Assembly (NCBI GenBank): GCA_002493625.1
Contig: DKZK01000010.1
Coordinates: forward strand, 84,200-148,199
Reading direction: 5' to 3'
DNA from: Lachnospiraceae bacterium UBA7076
Lineage (GTDB): Bacteria; Bacillota; Clostridia; Lachnospirales; Lachnospiraceae
DNA: 64,000 nucleotides
Below, piece after piece: positions 27,072-36,284 of the stretch. The notes under the pieces are model-generated. The model saw nothing but the letters and a program-made list of their open reading frames with translations, was not told the DNA's origin and searched no databases. The position numbers and the translations under genes are program-made. Within the stretch, counting starts at the first letter, position 1. Each line of letters opens with the position of its first letter.

Positions 27072-27428
27072 CTAAAATTCATCCAAAAGCTCGTCAGTAA
27101 GCATGCCAAGCTCGTCAAGTGTTTCATTCAGTTCAGGGTTTGTGTTTTTCCCTTTCATGTCCATAACCCTGCATTTTATGCTTTCTGCCATTTCTCTTGC
27201 TTTTACAAATCTCTCCACAAGCTTAAGCTTTGTTTCGTAATCCTCAAGTATTTTATCGCAGCGCTTTATCATATCATAGACGCCCTGTCTTGATATGCCG
27301 TTTAAGCCTGCTATCTCGGAATATGACAAATCATTCATGGTAACATCTTCGTATATGCTCTTTTGATGCTCAGTCAGAAGCTCACCGTAAAAATCGTAGA
27401 GTAATGACTGTCTCACTATTTTTTCCAT
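27072..27428 (-). CDS. ylxM: YlxM-family helix-turn-helix protein
   Basis: A 118-residue accessory protein with a sigma-70 region 4-like HTH (LTEHQKSIYEDVTMNDLSYSEIAGLNGISR), known to lie with ffh and ftsY and thought to influence SRP. The ATG at 27428 is preceded by AGGTGG at 8 bp; a GTG nine bases upstream is too close to that site. It opens the operon and has a strong promoter. Confidence 0.92.
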   Translation of the reverse strand: MEKIVRQSLLYDFYGELLTEHQKSIYEDVTMNDLSYSEIAGLNGISRQGVYDMIKRCDKILEDYETKLKLVERFVKAREMAESIKCRVMDMKGKNTNPELNETLDELGMLTDELLDEF

Positions 27429-27473
27429 ATCCCACACCACCTGTAAAGTTATTTTGCTTTACAAACCTTATGT

Positions 27474-27502
27474 ATCATAAATCATGGATAATTACTTGTC
27501 AA
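27474..27502 (-). promoter_or_regulatory. Predicted promoter of the ylxM-ffh-rpsP-khpA-rimM-trmD operon
   Basis: Minus-strand TTGACA (27497-27502), 17-bp spacer, TATGAT (27474-27479). Confidence 0.8.
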
Positions 27503-27634
27503 GTATTTTTTCTTGACAGGCATCCGGTCTGTATGAGGTATTTTCAGGCAATGATTTTAAAAAATAACATTGCACCTGTCATTTATCACTTCACTGCACA
27601 TATAATATAACAACGTCATTTTAGGATTTTATTT

Positions 27635-28873
27635 ATGGATTCAAATAACATTGACACAGGAAAATTAAGGATAAATGTCACAGGGCCTGAGGGAATTGTT
27701 CCCATTGATAACGCAAGCATTCAAATTGCAAATACAGGAACCCCGAATACGATTTTGGAAACGATTAATACCGATACAAACGGTAACACGGAAACCATAG
27801 ACCTTGCTGCGCCTCCTGTAGAATACAGCATGGAGCCTACGGACAATCAGCCCTACTCCGAATACAACATAAGAATAAATGCTCCCGGTTATTCGGAACA
27901 ACTAATAACAGGCGTTCAGATTTTTTCCACACAGATAGGCATACAGAATATAAGGCTTATCCCAAATCCAAATCAACAGAACATATATGACCCTACCGTA
28001 ATCGGAGGACATACCTTATGGGAATCTTATCCTCCAAAAATTGCCGAAGCGGAAATTAAACCTTTAAATGAATCCGGTGAAATTGTTTTAAGACGGGTTG
28101 TTGTTCCTGAAACAATAGTTGTACATAACGGAACGCCGGGCGATTCAACCGCAACAGATTATTATGTTCCATATCTGGATTATATTAAAAATGTGGCAAG
28201 CTGTGAGATTTACTCCACGTGGCCGGAATCCACAATACAGGCAAACGTTCTCGCAATCATGTCATTTACGTTAAACAGGGTTTACACGGAATGGTACAGA
28301 AACAAGGGCTACAATTTTACAATAACCTCATCAACAGCCTATGACCACAAATGGATGAAAGGAAAAACGATATACGAAAGCATTGACCGTGTTGTTGACA
28401 GTCTTTACAACAATTTTCTTTCACGCCCAAATATTAAACAGCCTATTCTCACCCAATACTGTGACGGCAAACGGGTATCCTGTCCGAACTGGATGACGCA
28501 GTGGGGTTCAAAGGCGCTTGGGGATGACGGATATACAGCGATAGACATTTTAAGATATTATTACGGCAGCGATATGTATATAAATTCTGCGGAAATCATT
28601 TCCGGCATACCTGCCTCCTACCCGGGATATAACCTTACAAACGGGTCCTCCGGCGAGGCAGTCATTCAGATACAGGAGCAACTGAACCGTATCGCACAGG
28701 TTTACAGCGCAATTCCTACCATAAATGTTGATGGAATATACGGACCTGCCACTGCCAATGCAGTAAGAGAATTCCAAAGGGTATTTAACCTGCCCCAGTC
28801 AGGAATCGTTGACTACCCTACTTGGTACAAAATATCCCAGATATACGTCGGTGTGACAAAAATCGGAGGCTGA
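27635..28873 (+). CDS. SpoIID-like/peptidoglycan-binding domain protein
   Basis: A 412-residue protein in three parts. Residues about 10-110 form a beta-sandwich like carboxypeptidase regulatory domains (LRINVTGPEGIVPIDNA). Residues about 165-310 resemble SpoIID/LytB, the sporulation-septum lytic transglycosylase fold, with WPESTIQANVLAIMSFTLNR, QYCDGKR and MTQWGSKALGDDGY. Residues about 335-405 are a peptidoglycan-binding type 1 domain (EAVIQIQEQLNRI, VDGIYGPATANAVREFQ). No signal peptide is seen, so it may act in a mother-cell compartment or leave after lysis. AGGA lies 10 bp before the ATG, a weak site. It is convergent with ptsI. Confidence 0.8.
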   Translation: MDSNNIDTGKLRINVTGPEGIVPIDNASIQIANTGTPNTILETINTDTNGNTETIDLAAPPVEYSMEPTDNQPYSEYNIRINAPGYSEQLITGVQIFSTQIGIQNIRLIPNPNQQNIYDPTVIGGHTLWESYPPKIAEAEIKPLNESGEIVLRRVVVPETIVVHNGTPGDSTATDYYVPYLDYIKNVASCEIYSTWPESTIQANVLAIMSFTLNRVYTEWYRNKGYNFTITSSTAYDHKWMKGKTIYESIDRVVDSLYNNFLSRPNIKQPILTQYCDGKRVSCPNWMTQWGSKALGDDGYTAIDILRYYYGSDMYINSAEIISGIPASYPGYNLTNGSSGEAVIQIQEQLNRIAQVYSAIPTINVDGIYGPATANAVREFQRVFNLPQSGIVDYPTWYKISQIYVGVTKIGG

Positions 28874-28883
28874 TTAAGGCTAT

Positions 28884-29050
28884 GAACGGGACTGCCACAT
28901 TAAAAATATTTAAGGTATAATATAAAAAAATCGTTTGAAGACGTCGGTACTTAGGTGGCGTATTTTGCCACCTTAGTACCGTTACGTGGGAGACGAGCGA
29001 AAGCGTATTTTTTGATATTATACCGTAAATAACCTCAGTGCGACAAATCC
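28884..29050. repeat. Long nested-palindrome element, copy 4
   Basis: Outer arms GGGACTGCCACATT and, on the minus strand, GGATTTGTCGCACTGAGG; next GGTATAATAT / ATATTATACC; innermost hairpin GGTACTTAGGTGGC / GCCACCTTAGTACC around GTATTTT. After the hairpin comes CCGTTACGT plus GAGCGAAAGCGTATTTTTT, matching copy 2. The element starts 11 bp after the plus-strand gene and overlaps the 3' end of ptsI. Confidence 0.85.
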
Positions 29051-30669
29051 GTATTCCTTACCTGACTGCGCACCTTAAGCACAAAGCCCGGTGACACGGA
29101 AAGCTCATCGATTCCCATGCGGAGGAACTGCTCCGTAAGGCTTGTGTCCGCTGCAAGCTCGCCGCAAATTCCAATCCATTTACCGTTTTTGTGCGCATTA
29201 TCCGCAGCCATTTTTATAAGCCGTAAAACCGCTTCATGGTGGGTGTCACAGAAGCCTTCCAGCATCCGGTTCTGACGGTCAATTGCAAGGGTGTACTGTG
29301 TAAGGTCATTTGTTCCCACACTGAAGAAATCAACCATAGGCGCAAGCAAATCGCTGATAACTGCCGCCGCAGGCGTCTCTATCATAATTCCAAGCTCAAC
29401 ATTTTCCGAGTATTCAAGACCTTCCTCCTTAAGCTCCGCCTTTACCTCGTCACATACAGCCTTTATTTTTTCCACCTCCGAAACGCTTGTAATCATGGGA
29501 AACATTATACCAAGATTGCCGTAAACAGAGGCACGATAAAGCGCCCTTAGCTGCGTTTTAAATATATCGGTTCTTGTGAGACAAATCCTGATTGCCCGAT
29601 AACCAAGGGCAGGATTTTCCTCCTTGTCAAGGTTAAAATAATCAACCTGCTTATCTGCGCCGATGTCAAGGGTCCTGATAATAACCTTTTTGCCCGCCAT
29701 GCTCTCAAGAACCTTTCTGTATGCGATAAGCTGCTGCTCCTCCGTCGGATAATCACTGTTTTCAAGATAGAGAAACTCACTTCTGAAAAGCCCTATGCCG
29801 CCTGCATCATTTAACAGCACAGCCCCGATGTTGTCCACGCCTCCTATATTGGCAAATATTTTTATTTTTGTTCCGTCAATGGTGACATTTTCCTTGCCCT
29901 TAAGCTCGAGAAGAAGCTTTTTCTTTTCATTATCCTCAGCCTGCTTTTTCTCCATTGCATGGAGTGTTTCCTCATCCGGATTAACATATATGTCTCCCGT
30001 AAACCCATCCACGATGGCAAGCTCTCCATCCTTTATATCATTGAGGAAATTCTCACCCACACCTATAATTGCAGGAATGTTCATATTTCTTGCAAGTATT
30101 GCCGTGTGGGAATTGGAAGACCCGTAAGCGGTTACAAATGCAAGCACATTCTCCTTGTCAAGGGCTACGGTTTCACTTGGCGCAAGGTCATCGGCGCACA
30201 CAATCATTTTACCGCTAACACCGTCCATGCCCGCGCTGTCAGAAGACAAATTCTTAATTATCCGGTTTGATATATCCCTCACGTCCGCTGACCTTGCCTG
30301 CATATAGGCGTCGTCCATGGAAGCAAACATCTGGGCAAAATTGTCCGAGGTCAGCGCCACGGCATACTCCGCATTTACAAGCTGTGTTTCAATTATGCTT
30401 GATATGGATTCGTTGTAATCCTCATCCTCAAGCATCATCATGTGAATTTCAAATATCTGGGCATTTGTCTCTCCAACCTCTCTGAGCGCCTTCTCATATA
30501 TATCCGAAAGCTCCTGATTGGAAATCTCCTTCGCCCGTTCCACTCTCTTTTTTTCCGCCTCCACATCCTCTATACGGGTGCGCTTTACCGAAAGCTCCTG
30601 CCTCTTATATACCGATATTTTTCCTATGGCAACTGCGCCGTATACACCTTTACCTTTATATTTGTTCAT
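29035..30669 (-). CDS. ptsI: PTS enzyme I
   Basis: PEP-protein phosphotransferase, which takes phosphate from PEP onto a histidine and passes it to HPr. The 544-residue protein has the phospho-His segment GSSNSHTAILARNMNIPA, the PEP-binding GIGLFRSEFLY and the C-terminal EIGMMIETPAA-like ELGIMIETPAA and CGELAAD. The ATG at 30669 has AAAGGGG 8 bp upstream. It is the last gene of the fru operon. The final codons (TTG TCG CAC TGA) come from the arm of a dispersed palindrome, so the last residues LSH are element-derived. Confidence 0.96.
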   Translation of the reverse strand: MNKYKGKGVYGAVAIGKISVYKRQELSVKRTRIEDVEAEKKRVERAKEISNQELSDIYEKALREVGETNAQIFEIHMMMLEDEDYNESISSIIETQLVNAEYAVALTSDNFAQMFASMDDAYMQARSADVRDISNRIIKNLSSDSAGMDGVSGKMIVCADDLAPSETVALDKENVLAFVTAYGSSNSHTAILARNMNIPAIIGVGENFLNDIKDGELAIVDGFTGDIYVNPDEETLHAMEKKQAEDNEKKKLLLELKGKENVTIDGTKIKIFANIGGVDNIGAVLLNDAGGIGLFRSEFLYLENSDYPTEEQQLIAYRKVLESMAGKKVIIRTLDIGADKQVDYFNLDKEENPALGYRAIRICLTRTDIFKTQLRALYRASVYGNLGIMFPMITSVSEVEKIKAVCDEVKAELKEEGLEYSENVELGIMIETPAAAVISDLLAPMVDFFSVGTNDLTQYTLAIDRQNRMLEGFCDTHHEAVLRLIKMAADNAHKNGKWIGICGELAADTSLTEQFLRMGIDELSVSPGFVLKVRSQVRNTDLSH

Positions 30670-30698
30670 AAGCAAAACCCCTTTTCATTGAACGTCAG

Positions 30699-30965
30699 CT
30701 ATTCTCCGAAACCTGTCTCAAAAAGCTCTGCTGCTTTATCAAGGGCAGCCTGCTCATTTTCACCTTCCGCGGTTATTTCCACCTTTGAGCCGCATTTTAT
30801 GCCCGAAGCCATAATCTGCATAACAGCCGTAGCCTTTGCCGTCTTTTCCCCGCATTTTAAAGTTACGTTACAATTAGGAAATTTCTTCATTTCCGCTACA
30901 AGCATTCCTGCCGGCCTCATGTGTATTCCCTGCGCATTTACAACCTCAATCGTTTTTGTTACCAT
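30699..30965 (-). CDS. ptsH: HPr-family phosphocarrier lacking the Ser46 equivalent
   Basis: An 88-residue phosphocarrier between enzyme I and sugar-specific EIIs. His15 is present in NAQGIHMRPAG. In Firmicute HPr the HprK target is Ser46 in KSIMGVMSL; here the aligned stretch is KATAVMQIMAS, with Ala at the serine position and a neighbouring Thr46. The codons read GCT, so this is not a misread. It should phosphorylate sugars but not serve as the Ser-phosphorylated CcpA cofactor. The ATG of MVTKTIEVV was chosen (family length); a ribosome site GGAG lies upstream in AAAGGAGATAAAATT. It lies between fruA and ptsI and may be a fructose-dedicated HPr. Confidence 0.93.
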   Translation of the reverse strand: MVTKTIEVVNAQGIHMRPAGMLVAEMKKFPNCNVTLKCGEKTAKATAVMQIMASGIKCGSKVEITAEGENEQAALDKAAELFETGFGE

Positions 30966-31037
30966 AATTTTATCTCCTTTCATTAGAAAACCTGACACAT
31001 CCTGTTAATATGTTTCCATTTTTTGTTCAGAAGCGAT

Positions 31038-32969
31038 TTATTGCGGCACCTTCTTTTTAAGAAGCGCAAGCAGCATCATTCCAACAACCGAACCTATTAC
31101 AAGGGACACGATATACATAGGCCAGTTGCTTACTACCGCAAACACGAACACACCGCCGTGAGGAGCCATAAGCGTACAGTTAAACGCCATGGAAAGACCG
31201 CCTGCCACGGCTGCGCCCACGAGACAGGAAGGGATAACCCTGAGCGGATCTGCCGCCGCATAAGGAATTGCGCCCTCCGTAATGAAGCTTAATCCCATAA
31301 CATAATTTACAGGTCCGTTTTTTCTCTCCTCATCCGTCCATCTGTTCTTAAAAAATGTTGTTGAAAGTGCAATTGCTATCGGAGGCACCATACCGCCTAT
31401 CATAACCGCCGCCATAATGTCATAGCTTCCTGCCGCGATTGCCGTTATGCCAAATGTATATGCCGCCTTATTAAATGGTCCGCCCATATCAATTGACATC
31501 ATTCCGCCTAGTATGCAGCCAAGAACAATCTTACTGCTGTCGCCCATATTGTTCAGGAAATTTGAAAGTCCCGTATTTATCATTCCCATAAAGGGATTAA
31601 CTGCGCACATAATTACCGCTATCAGTCCAAGCCCTGCAAGCGGATAGATAAGCACAGGCTTAATACCGTTAAGCGCCTTAGGCATATGGTCGCACAGCTT
31701 TTCAATTCCAAGCATAAGATAGCCGCCTGCAAAGCCTGCAAAAAGTGCTCCCAGAAATCCCGAAGGAATGTCACCGCCCACGCTTGCAAAGGTTGAACCT
31801 GTAGTTGCAAGATAACCGCCTACAAGACCTACAAGAAAGCCGGGTCTGTCAGCAATGCTCATGCCTATATACGCCGCAAGCACAGGCACCATAAAGTTAA
31901 ATGCATATCCTCCGATTGTCTTTAAAAATTCTGCTGCCGCCGTATGGGTTCCAAATCCTGCATCCTGCGGTGCCCCCGCTATGGTGTCAATCAGAAATGC
32001 AAGAGCGATAAATATACCGCCAGCTACCACAAAAGGCAGCATATTTGATACGCCGTTCATAAGCTGTTTGTATATTCTTCTTCCAAATGTCTCATCGTCA
32101 TCGCTACCACCTGATACGGCTTCTCCGCTATGGTGATAAACAGGCGCGTCTCCTGCCTCGATTTTATTTATAAGCTCCTCCGGTATTTTTATTCCGTCGG
32201 AAACCTTTGTCTTATAAACCTTTTTGCCGTCAAAGCGTGACATTTCCACCGCCTTGTCAGCGGCAACTATTATTCCGTCACAGGCTGCAATTTCCTCCTT
32301 GGTAAGGACATTCTTAGCTCCACCGGAGCCGTTTGTCTCCACCTTGATTGAGATACCCATTTTCTTTCCTGCTTTTTCGAGAGCCTCAGCCGCCATATAG
32401 GTATGCGCGATACCTGTAGGGCACGCCGTAACTGCAAGCACCCTGTAAGCGCTGTCTGACACATTATTTCCCTCATTTTTCGCATTTGCCGCATTCGCCG
32501 GCTCGTCAGGGTACTTTTCCTTTTCCATATCGTCAATAATTTTAATAAATTCGTCCTTATCCTTTGCGCCAAGAAGCTTTGCCCTGAAATCCTCATCCAT
32601 AAGTATTGTCATCAGCCTTGAAAGTACCTCCAGATGAACGTCGCCGTCATTTGGCGCGGCAATCATAAATAAAAGATTTGATGGCTCATCATCCAAGGCT
32701 TCATAGTCAACGCCCTCAGGCACTGTCATTGCCGCAAGTGAAGGACCCTTTACCGCCTCACTTTTTGCGTGGGGAATGGCAATTCCTTCTCCAACAGCAG
32801 TAGAACCCTGTTCTTCCCTTGCAAGTATACCTTTTCTGTAGGCTTCTTTATCAGCTATTTTCCCGCCCTTAACCTGAAGCTCCACAAGGGTGTCAATGGC
32901 TTCCGCCTTGTTTTTTGGCATTCCTCCAAGAAGAATGCTATCCTTACCAAGCAAGTCTACTATTCTCAT
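31038..32969 (-). CDS. fruA: Fructose PTS transporter EIIABC
   Basis: A 643-residue membrane permease that imports fructose and phosphorylates it to fructose 1-phosphate. EIIA (1-150) has the phospho-His in IAIPHAKSE; EIIB (about 175-275) has the phospho-Cys in VTACPTGIAHTYMAAE; EIIC (about 300-640) has about nine membrane helices (MLPFVVAGGIFIALAFLI, GCILGGMMSIDMGGPFNKAAY). Domain order A-B-C is that of one-chain fructose permeases. It follows fruK by 15 bp and precedes ptsH by 73 bp. Confidence 0.95.
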   Translation of the reverse strand: MRIVDLLGKDSILLGGMPKNKAEAIDTLVELQVKGGKIADKEAYRKGILAREEQGSTAVGEGIAIPHAKSEAVKGPSLAAMTVPEGVDYEALDDEPSNLLFMIAAPNDGDVHLEVLSRLMTILMDEDFRAKLLGAKDKDEFIKIIDDMEKEKYPDEPANAANAKNEGNNVSDSAYRVLAVTACPTGIAHTYMAAEALEKAGKKMGISIKVETNGSGGAKNVLTKEEIAACDGIIVAADKAVEMSRFDGKKVYKTKVSDGIKIPEELINKIEAGDAPVYHHSGEAVSGGSDDDETFGRRIYKQLMNGVSNMLPFVVAGGIFIALAFLIDTIAGAPQDAGFGTHTAAAEFLKTIGGYAFNFMVPVLAAYIGMSIADRPGFLVGLVGGYLATTGSTFASVGGDIPSGFLGALFAGFAGGYLMLGIEKLCDHMPKALNGIKPVLIYPLAGLGLIAVIMCAVNPFMGMINTGLSNFLNNMGDSSKIVLGCILGGMMSIDMGGPFNKAAYTFGITAIAAGSYDIMAAVMIGGMVPPIAIALSTTFFKNRWTDEERKNGPVNYVMGLSFITEGAIPYAAADPLRVIPSCLVGAAVAGGLSMAFNCTLMAPHGGVFVFAVVSNWPMYIVSLVIGSVVGMMLLALLKKKVPQ

Positions 32970-32984
32970 AAAAATCTCCTCCTT

Positions 32985-33884
32985 CTATAATTGTTTCAGC
33001 AGCTCGTACACAAGCTCCTTTTTTGCAAGTCCGTCCGAAAATGCCGTTGCTCCTCCCGCAGCAGTTCCAAGCTTAAGGGCATATTCATAATTACCTGTTT
33101 CATATCCTGCCAAAAAGCCTGCCACCATGGAATCTCCTGCACCAACGGAATTTTTTACGCTGCCCTTACATACTCCGCACTTGTGAACACTGCCATTTTC
33201 GTCAAGAAGTATGGCTCCGTCCCCCGCCATGGAAACAAGCACATTCACAGCCCCCATAGCCTTAAGCTTTCCTGCATATGCAACTATTTCATCATCTGTT
33301 TTAAGCTCAGTCCCAAACATTTCACCGAGCTCAAAATTATTCGGCTTAATAAGAAACGGCTTATATTTAAGAACACTCATAAGCAGCTCCTTTGTTGCAT
33401 CCACAACAGCCCTTACTTTTTTTGTCTCAAGCCTTTCCAAAATCCTCTCGTATATATCAGAAGGCAGGGATCCCGGAATACTTCCCGCAAGTACAATTGT
33501 ATCTCCATCGCTTATCTCATCAAGCTTTTGAAAGAGCTTATCAATATCCTCCTTCAAAATGTCAGGTCCCTGACCGTTAAGCTCCGTTTCATCCTTCGCT
33601 TTAATTTTGACATTAATCCGGGAAAAACCCTTGTGAAGCTTTACAAAGTCTGAGCAAACCCCTTTATCTATGATTCCCTTTTCAATGGCATCCCCTGTAA
33701 AGCCTGCCACAAAACCAAGAGCCTTGGATTTAATACCAAGCTCACCCAGAACCATTGATACGTTAATTCCTTTGCCCCCAAAATAGATCTCCTCTTTTCC
33801 GGAACGGTTGACGGAGCCTGCTGTCAGCTCATCACAATGAACGACATAATCAACTGCCGGATTAAAAGTTACGGTATAAATCAT
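32985..33884 (-). CDS. fruK: 1-phosphofructokinase
   Basis: A PfkB-family kinase turning fructose 1-phosphate into fructose 1,6-bisphosphate. The 299-residue protein shows MIYTVTFNPAVDYVV, GGKGINVSMVLGELG and the C-terminal catalytic block NSVGAGDSMVAGF. The start overlaps the fruR stop by 4 bp (ATGA type), so translation is coupled. Tagatose 6-phosphate or other ketose phosphates are alternative substrates of the family, but the fruA neighbour favours fructose 1-phosphate. Confidence 0.95.
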   Translation of the reverse strand: MIYTVTFNPAVDYVVHCDELTAGSVNRSGKEEIYFGGKGINVSMVLGELGIKSKALGFVAGFTGDAIEKGIIDKGVCSDFVKLHKGFSRINVKIKAKDETELNGQGPDILKEDIDKLFQKLDEISDGDTIVLAGSIPGSLPSDIYERILERLETKKVRAVVDATKELLMSVLKYKPFLIKPNNFELGEMFGTELKTDDEIVAYAGKLKAMGAVNVLVSMAGDGAILLDENGSVHKCGVCKGSVKNSVGAGDSMVAGFLAGYETGNYEYALKLGTAAGGATAFSDGLAKKELVYELLKQL

Positions 33885-34645
33885 ATCTTCACCACCTCCT
33901 CTTTAACAACATTAATCCTGGTTGCCACATTATACTTTTTATCAGTTTCCTGATCCGTTACAATTTCTGCATCCTTAATGTCTGCAAATGTTACGGAATA
34001 CTTTTGGGAAAACTTTGAATGGTCAGCCAAAATATAGCTCTTAACGCTATTTTCTATAACGGTACGTTTTACTATGGCTTCATTTTCATCAGGCGTGGAA
34101 TAACCACCGGATATCGATATTCCGTTCACACCCAAGAAAGCCTTTGTAAAATTATAGCTTTTTAAATCAAGTACACACTTAGCTCCTACAATTGCCTCTG
34201 TAGATATTTTAATCTCTCCGCCCGGAATATATACCTTATATCCTTTTGCTGCCAGCTTTTTTGCATTTATAAACGCATTTGTGACAAAAACCACATCTTT
34301 TGCCGTAATGTAGTCCGCAAGCTTCTCCGTGGTAGTTCCTGCATCAATAAATACAAAGTCACCGTCATTTATAAACGTCGCAGCGTATTTTGATATGGCG
34401 TTTTTTTCCTCCATATATAATACCTGCTTCTCCTCTACATTATGTTCAACAAACGAAAAATTATCATTATTAGCAACAGCTCCACCATGAACCTTGACTA
34501 ATTTCCCCATATGATGAAGTGCGTTAAGGTCACGTCTTACAGTGGAAACAGATGCGTCAAGTGTATTGCAAAGTTCTGTAAGCTTCACGCTTTTTTTATC
34601 ATTAACAATCTCTAAAATCTTTGAATATCTTTCTTCCGTAAGCAT
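33881..34645 (-). CDS. fruR: DeoR-family repressor of the fructose operon
   Basis: A 254-residue regulator with an N-terminal HTH (KLTELCNTLDASVSTVRRDL) and a C-terminal sugar-phosphate-binding domain of the DeoR type (FIDAGTTTEKLADYI). Fructose 1-phosphate is the expected inducer. It is first in the operon, so it is likely autoregulated through direct repeats just downstream of its own promoter. GGAAGGAG precedes the ATG. Confidence 0.93.
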   Translation of the reverse strand: MLTEERYSKILEIVNDKKSVKLTELCNTLDASVSTVRRDLNALHHMGKLVKVHGGAVANNDNFSFVEHNVEEKQVLYMEEKNAISKYAATFINDGDFVFIDAGTTTEKLADYITAKDVVFVTNAFINAKKLAAKGYKVYIPGGEIKISTEAIVGAKCVLDLKSYNFTKAFLGVNGISISGGYSTPDENEAIVKRTVIENSVKSYILADHSKFSQKYSVTFADIKDAEIVTDQETDKKYNVATRINVVKEEVVKI

Positions 34646-34668
34646 ATAATTACTCCTTCCAAAATATC

Positions 34669-34687
34669 TTGACGTTTTTTGAACGTT
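34669..34687 (-). promoter_or_regulatory. Candidate FruR operator (direct repeats)
   Basis: The coding strand reads AACGTTCAAAAAACGTCAA: two AACGTYAA-like direct repeats about 11 bp apart, roughly +11 to +30 from the predicted start and upstream of the ribosome site. A further TTCTTGAA lies near the start point. Direct repeats are common for DeoR-type repressors. Confidence 0.6.
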
Positions 34688-34704
34688 TTTGGTTTTTCAA
34701 GAAC

Positions 34705-34733
34705 ATATTACCATATATTTCAATATTATGCAA
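34705..34733 (-). promoter_or_regulatory. Predicted promoter of the fruR-fruK-fruA-ptsH-ptsI operon
   Basis: Minus-strand TTGCAT (34728-34733), 17-bp spacer, TAATAT (34705-34710). The operator repeats lie immediately downstream. Confidence 0.72.
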
Positions 34734-34795
34734 TATTTTTATGTTAAAATAATTCAATAAGTTTCAAAAAAGAGCATTTTCGTTCATCTGCAATG

Positions 34796-34826
34796 AAAAA
34801 GCAGGCTACCACAACCGATAGCCTGC
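34796..34826 (-). terminator. Rho-independent terminator
   Basis: GCAGGCTA / TAGCCTGC arms, 10-nt loop, then TTTTT on the minus strand, 19 bp after the zinc-ribbon gene stop. Confidence 0.9.
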
Positions 34827-34844
34827 CGTTCTTTTTATTTAATA

Positions 34845-35669
34845 TTATCTGTAATTAAAATCAGGATTATCATACGTATCCATATGAATAAAGTAATATT
34901 CACCGATTCCTTTTTTCAGCTTTACAAGCTGTATATCAAACTCAGTATTAACCGTTACGTCTTTTCCACCTCTGTCCGCCGTTCCTGACATTTTTACGGT
35001 AACAAGCGTTGCGCCCTTTATGTTAGCCGTTTTACCGGTCTGATATTTTATGGAATCCTGAAGCTCATTCATCTCCATTTGCGAAAGCTCTGTGGTTCTG
35101 ACAATCTCAAAGGTATCAATATGAGCGCCCTTCATATCATCAATAAGCTTCTGCGCCTCTGTCTGCTCGTTTAGATATGCCGGCATAATGGTTGCCATCT
35201 TATCGACGTCGCCATCGTTTACAGCCTCAACATAAATACCCATAAGTGCATCAGGAGTATCGGCTCCCTTTTTCTGTTTCAGATATCCTGAAATAATAAC
35301 AAACGCAAAAATACATATTGCTATAATAACTATAGCCCTCGTGATAAGCTTTTTTTGTTTTTGTTTCAGTTTCTTCTCCTTGTATGCCGCATCATCATCT
35401 ATTACATTTTGTGCATATGTAAGAGGAATGGAACCTCCCTTAAGGTCATCCTCCACCTCAGCATCATCATCCTCAGCCCGAAGTAAATCCGTAAGTCCCG
35501 ACCCCGTGCTTACAGTCATTCCCATTGGATTAGCAGACTTCTTTTTCTTCTGTGGCTCCTGCGGCTTTAAGGCAAATCCCCCCGTACTTCCCACAACGGT
35601 AGCACCGCAATCAGGACAAATAAGCTCCTTGTCATCAACCTGCGCCCCACACACATGACATGTTTTCAT
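34845..35669 (-). CDS. Zinc-ribbon membrane protein, unknown function
   Basis: A 274-residue protein with an N-terminal zinc ribbon (CHVCG and CPDCG), a Lys/Pro-rich and acidic linker, one membrane helix (AIVIIAICIFAFVIISGYL, about 113-131) and an exported C-terminal domain (about 140-274) with a cystatin/NTF2-like look (DALMGIYVEAVNDGDVDKMATIM). This is a common architecture in Clostridia of unknown role, possibly in envelope sensing. It follows a PH-like gene by 23 bp and ends in a strong terminator. Confidence 0.78.
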   Translation of the reverse strand: MKTCHVCGAQVDDKELICPDCGATVVGSTGGFALKPQEPQKKKKSANPMGMTVSTGSGLTDLLRAEDDDAEVEDDLKGGSIPLTYAQNVIDDDAAYKEKKLKQKQKKLITRAIVIIAICIFAFVIISGYLKQKKGADTPDALMGIYVEAVNDGDVDKMATIMPAYLNEQTEAQKLIDDMKGAHIDTFEIVRTTELSQMEMNELQDSIKYQTGKTANIKGATLVTVKMSGTADRGGKDVTVNTEFDIQLVKLKKGIGEYYFIHMDTYDNPDFNYR

Positions 35670-35692
35670 AAGCTAAATTCCCTCCCTTTTAT

Positions 35693-36079
35693 TTATAATT
35701 CATCAACGCCTTCATCTTCGTCCGAAGCATCATCCATAATGAATTCCTTACTTGTTACCTTCTTCCTTGAACGCTCCTCCTCCACATAAGAGGAAATAAG
35801 CTCCTTTACCTCACTCGGCTTTTTTATATTGTGAATTTTGAATACACCCATGGATTTATCTGAGGAGTGACATGTAATTGTTCCAAGTCCAAACATGCGC
35901 TGCCACAGCTTACGCTCCAATGAGACATCCATAATACGGTACAGCCTGACCTCATTTTCAGTCAGATTAAGCAGCCCCGTCTCAATAAAAATCCGATCCT
36001 CCGATAAACCATATTTTGTAAAAGTCCAGGGAAGCCCGAAAATTATCCTTTTTCTGTCCTTCCATACTACATCTACCAT
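35693..36079 (-). CDS. Bacterial PH-like domain protein
   Basis: A 128-residue soluble protein. Residues about 1-90 look like a bacterial PH domain (WTFTKYGLSEDRIFIETGLL, EVRLYRIMDVSLERKLWQRMFGLGTI), as in YdbS-type proteins but without membrane helices. A charged acidic tail follows (DDASDEDEGVDEL). The ATG at 36079 has GGAGGG upstream; the frame extends 10 residues further without a site. It forms a pair with the zinc-ribbon gene. Confidence 0.72.
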   Translation of the reverse strand: MVDVVWKDRKRIIFGLPWTFTKYGLSEDRIFIETGLLNLTENEVRLYRIMDVSLERKLWQRMFGLGTITCHSSDKSMGVFKIHNIKKPSEVKELISSYVEEERSRKKVTSKEFIMDDASDEDEGVDEL

Positions 36080-36284
36080 ATTACCCTCCAAACCTCTCCA
36101 TAGCAACATTTATGCATTTTAAAAAAAATACAGAACAAATATAGTATACAATATTGTATTTTGTATTTCAATACAAAAATACCATTTTTAGTGTTTTTCC
36201 GATAACATAATACAAAATATTGTGTTTTATCCATACATTATATATTTATCCGCAATAAAAAATAATGCTTTTTTAAAAAAACGC

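Noticed and set aside
32991..33653. 220-residue plus-strand open frame
   Set aside because: Antisense to fruK, whose motifs are intact.
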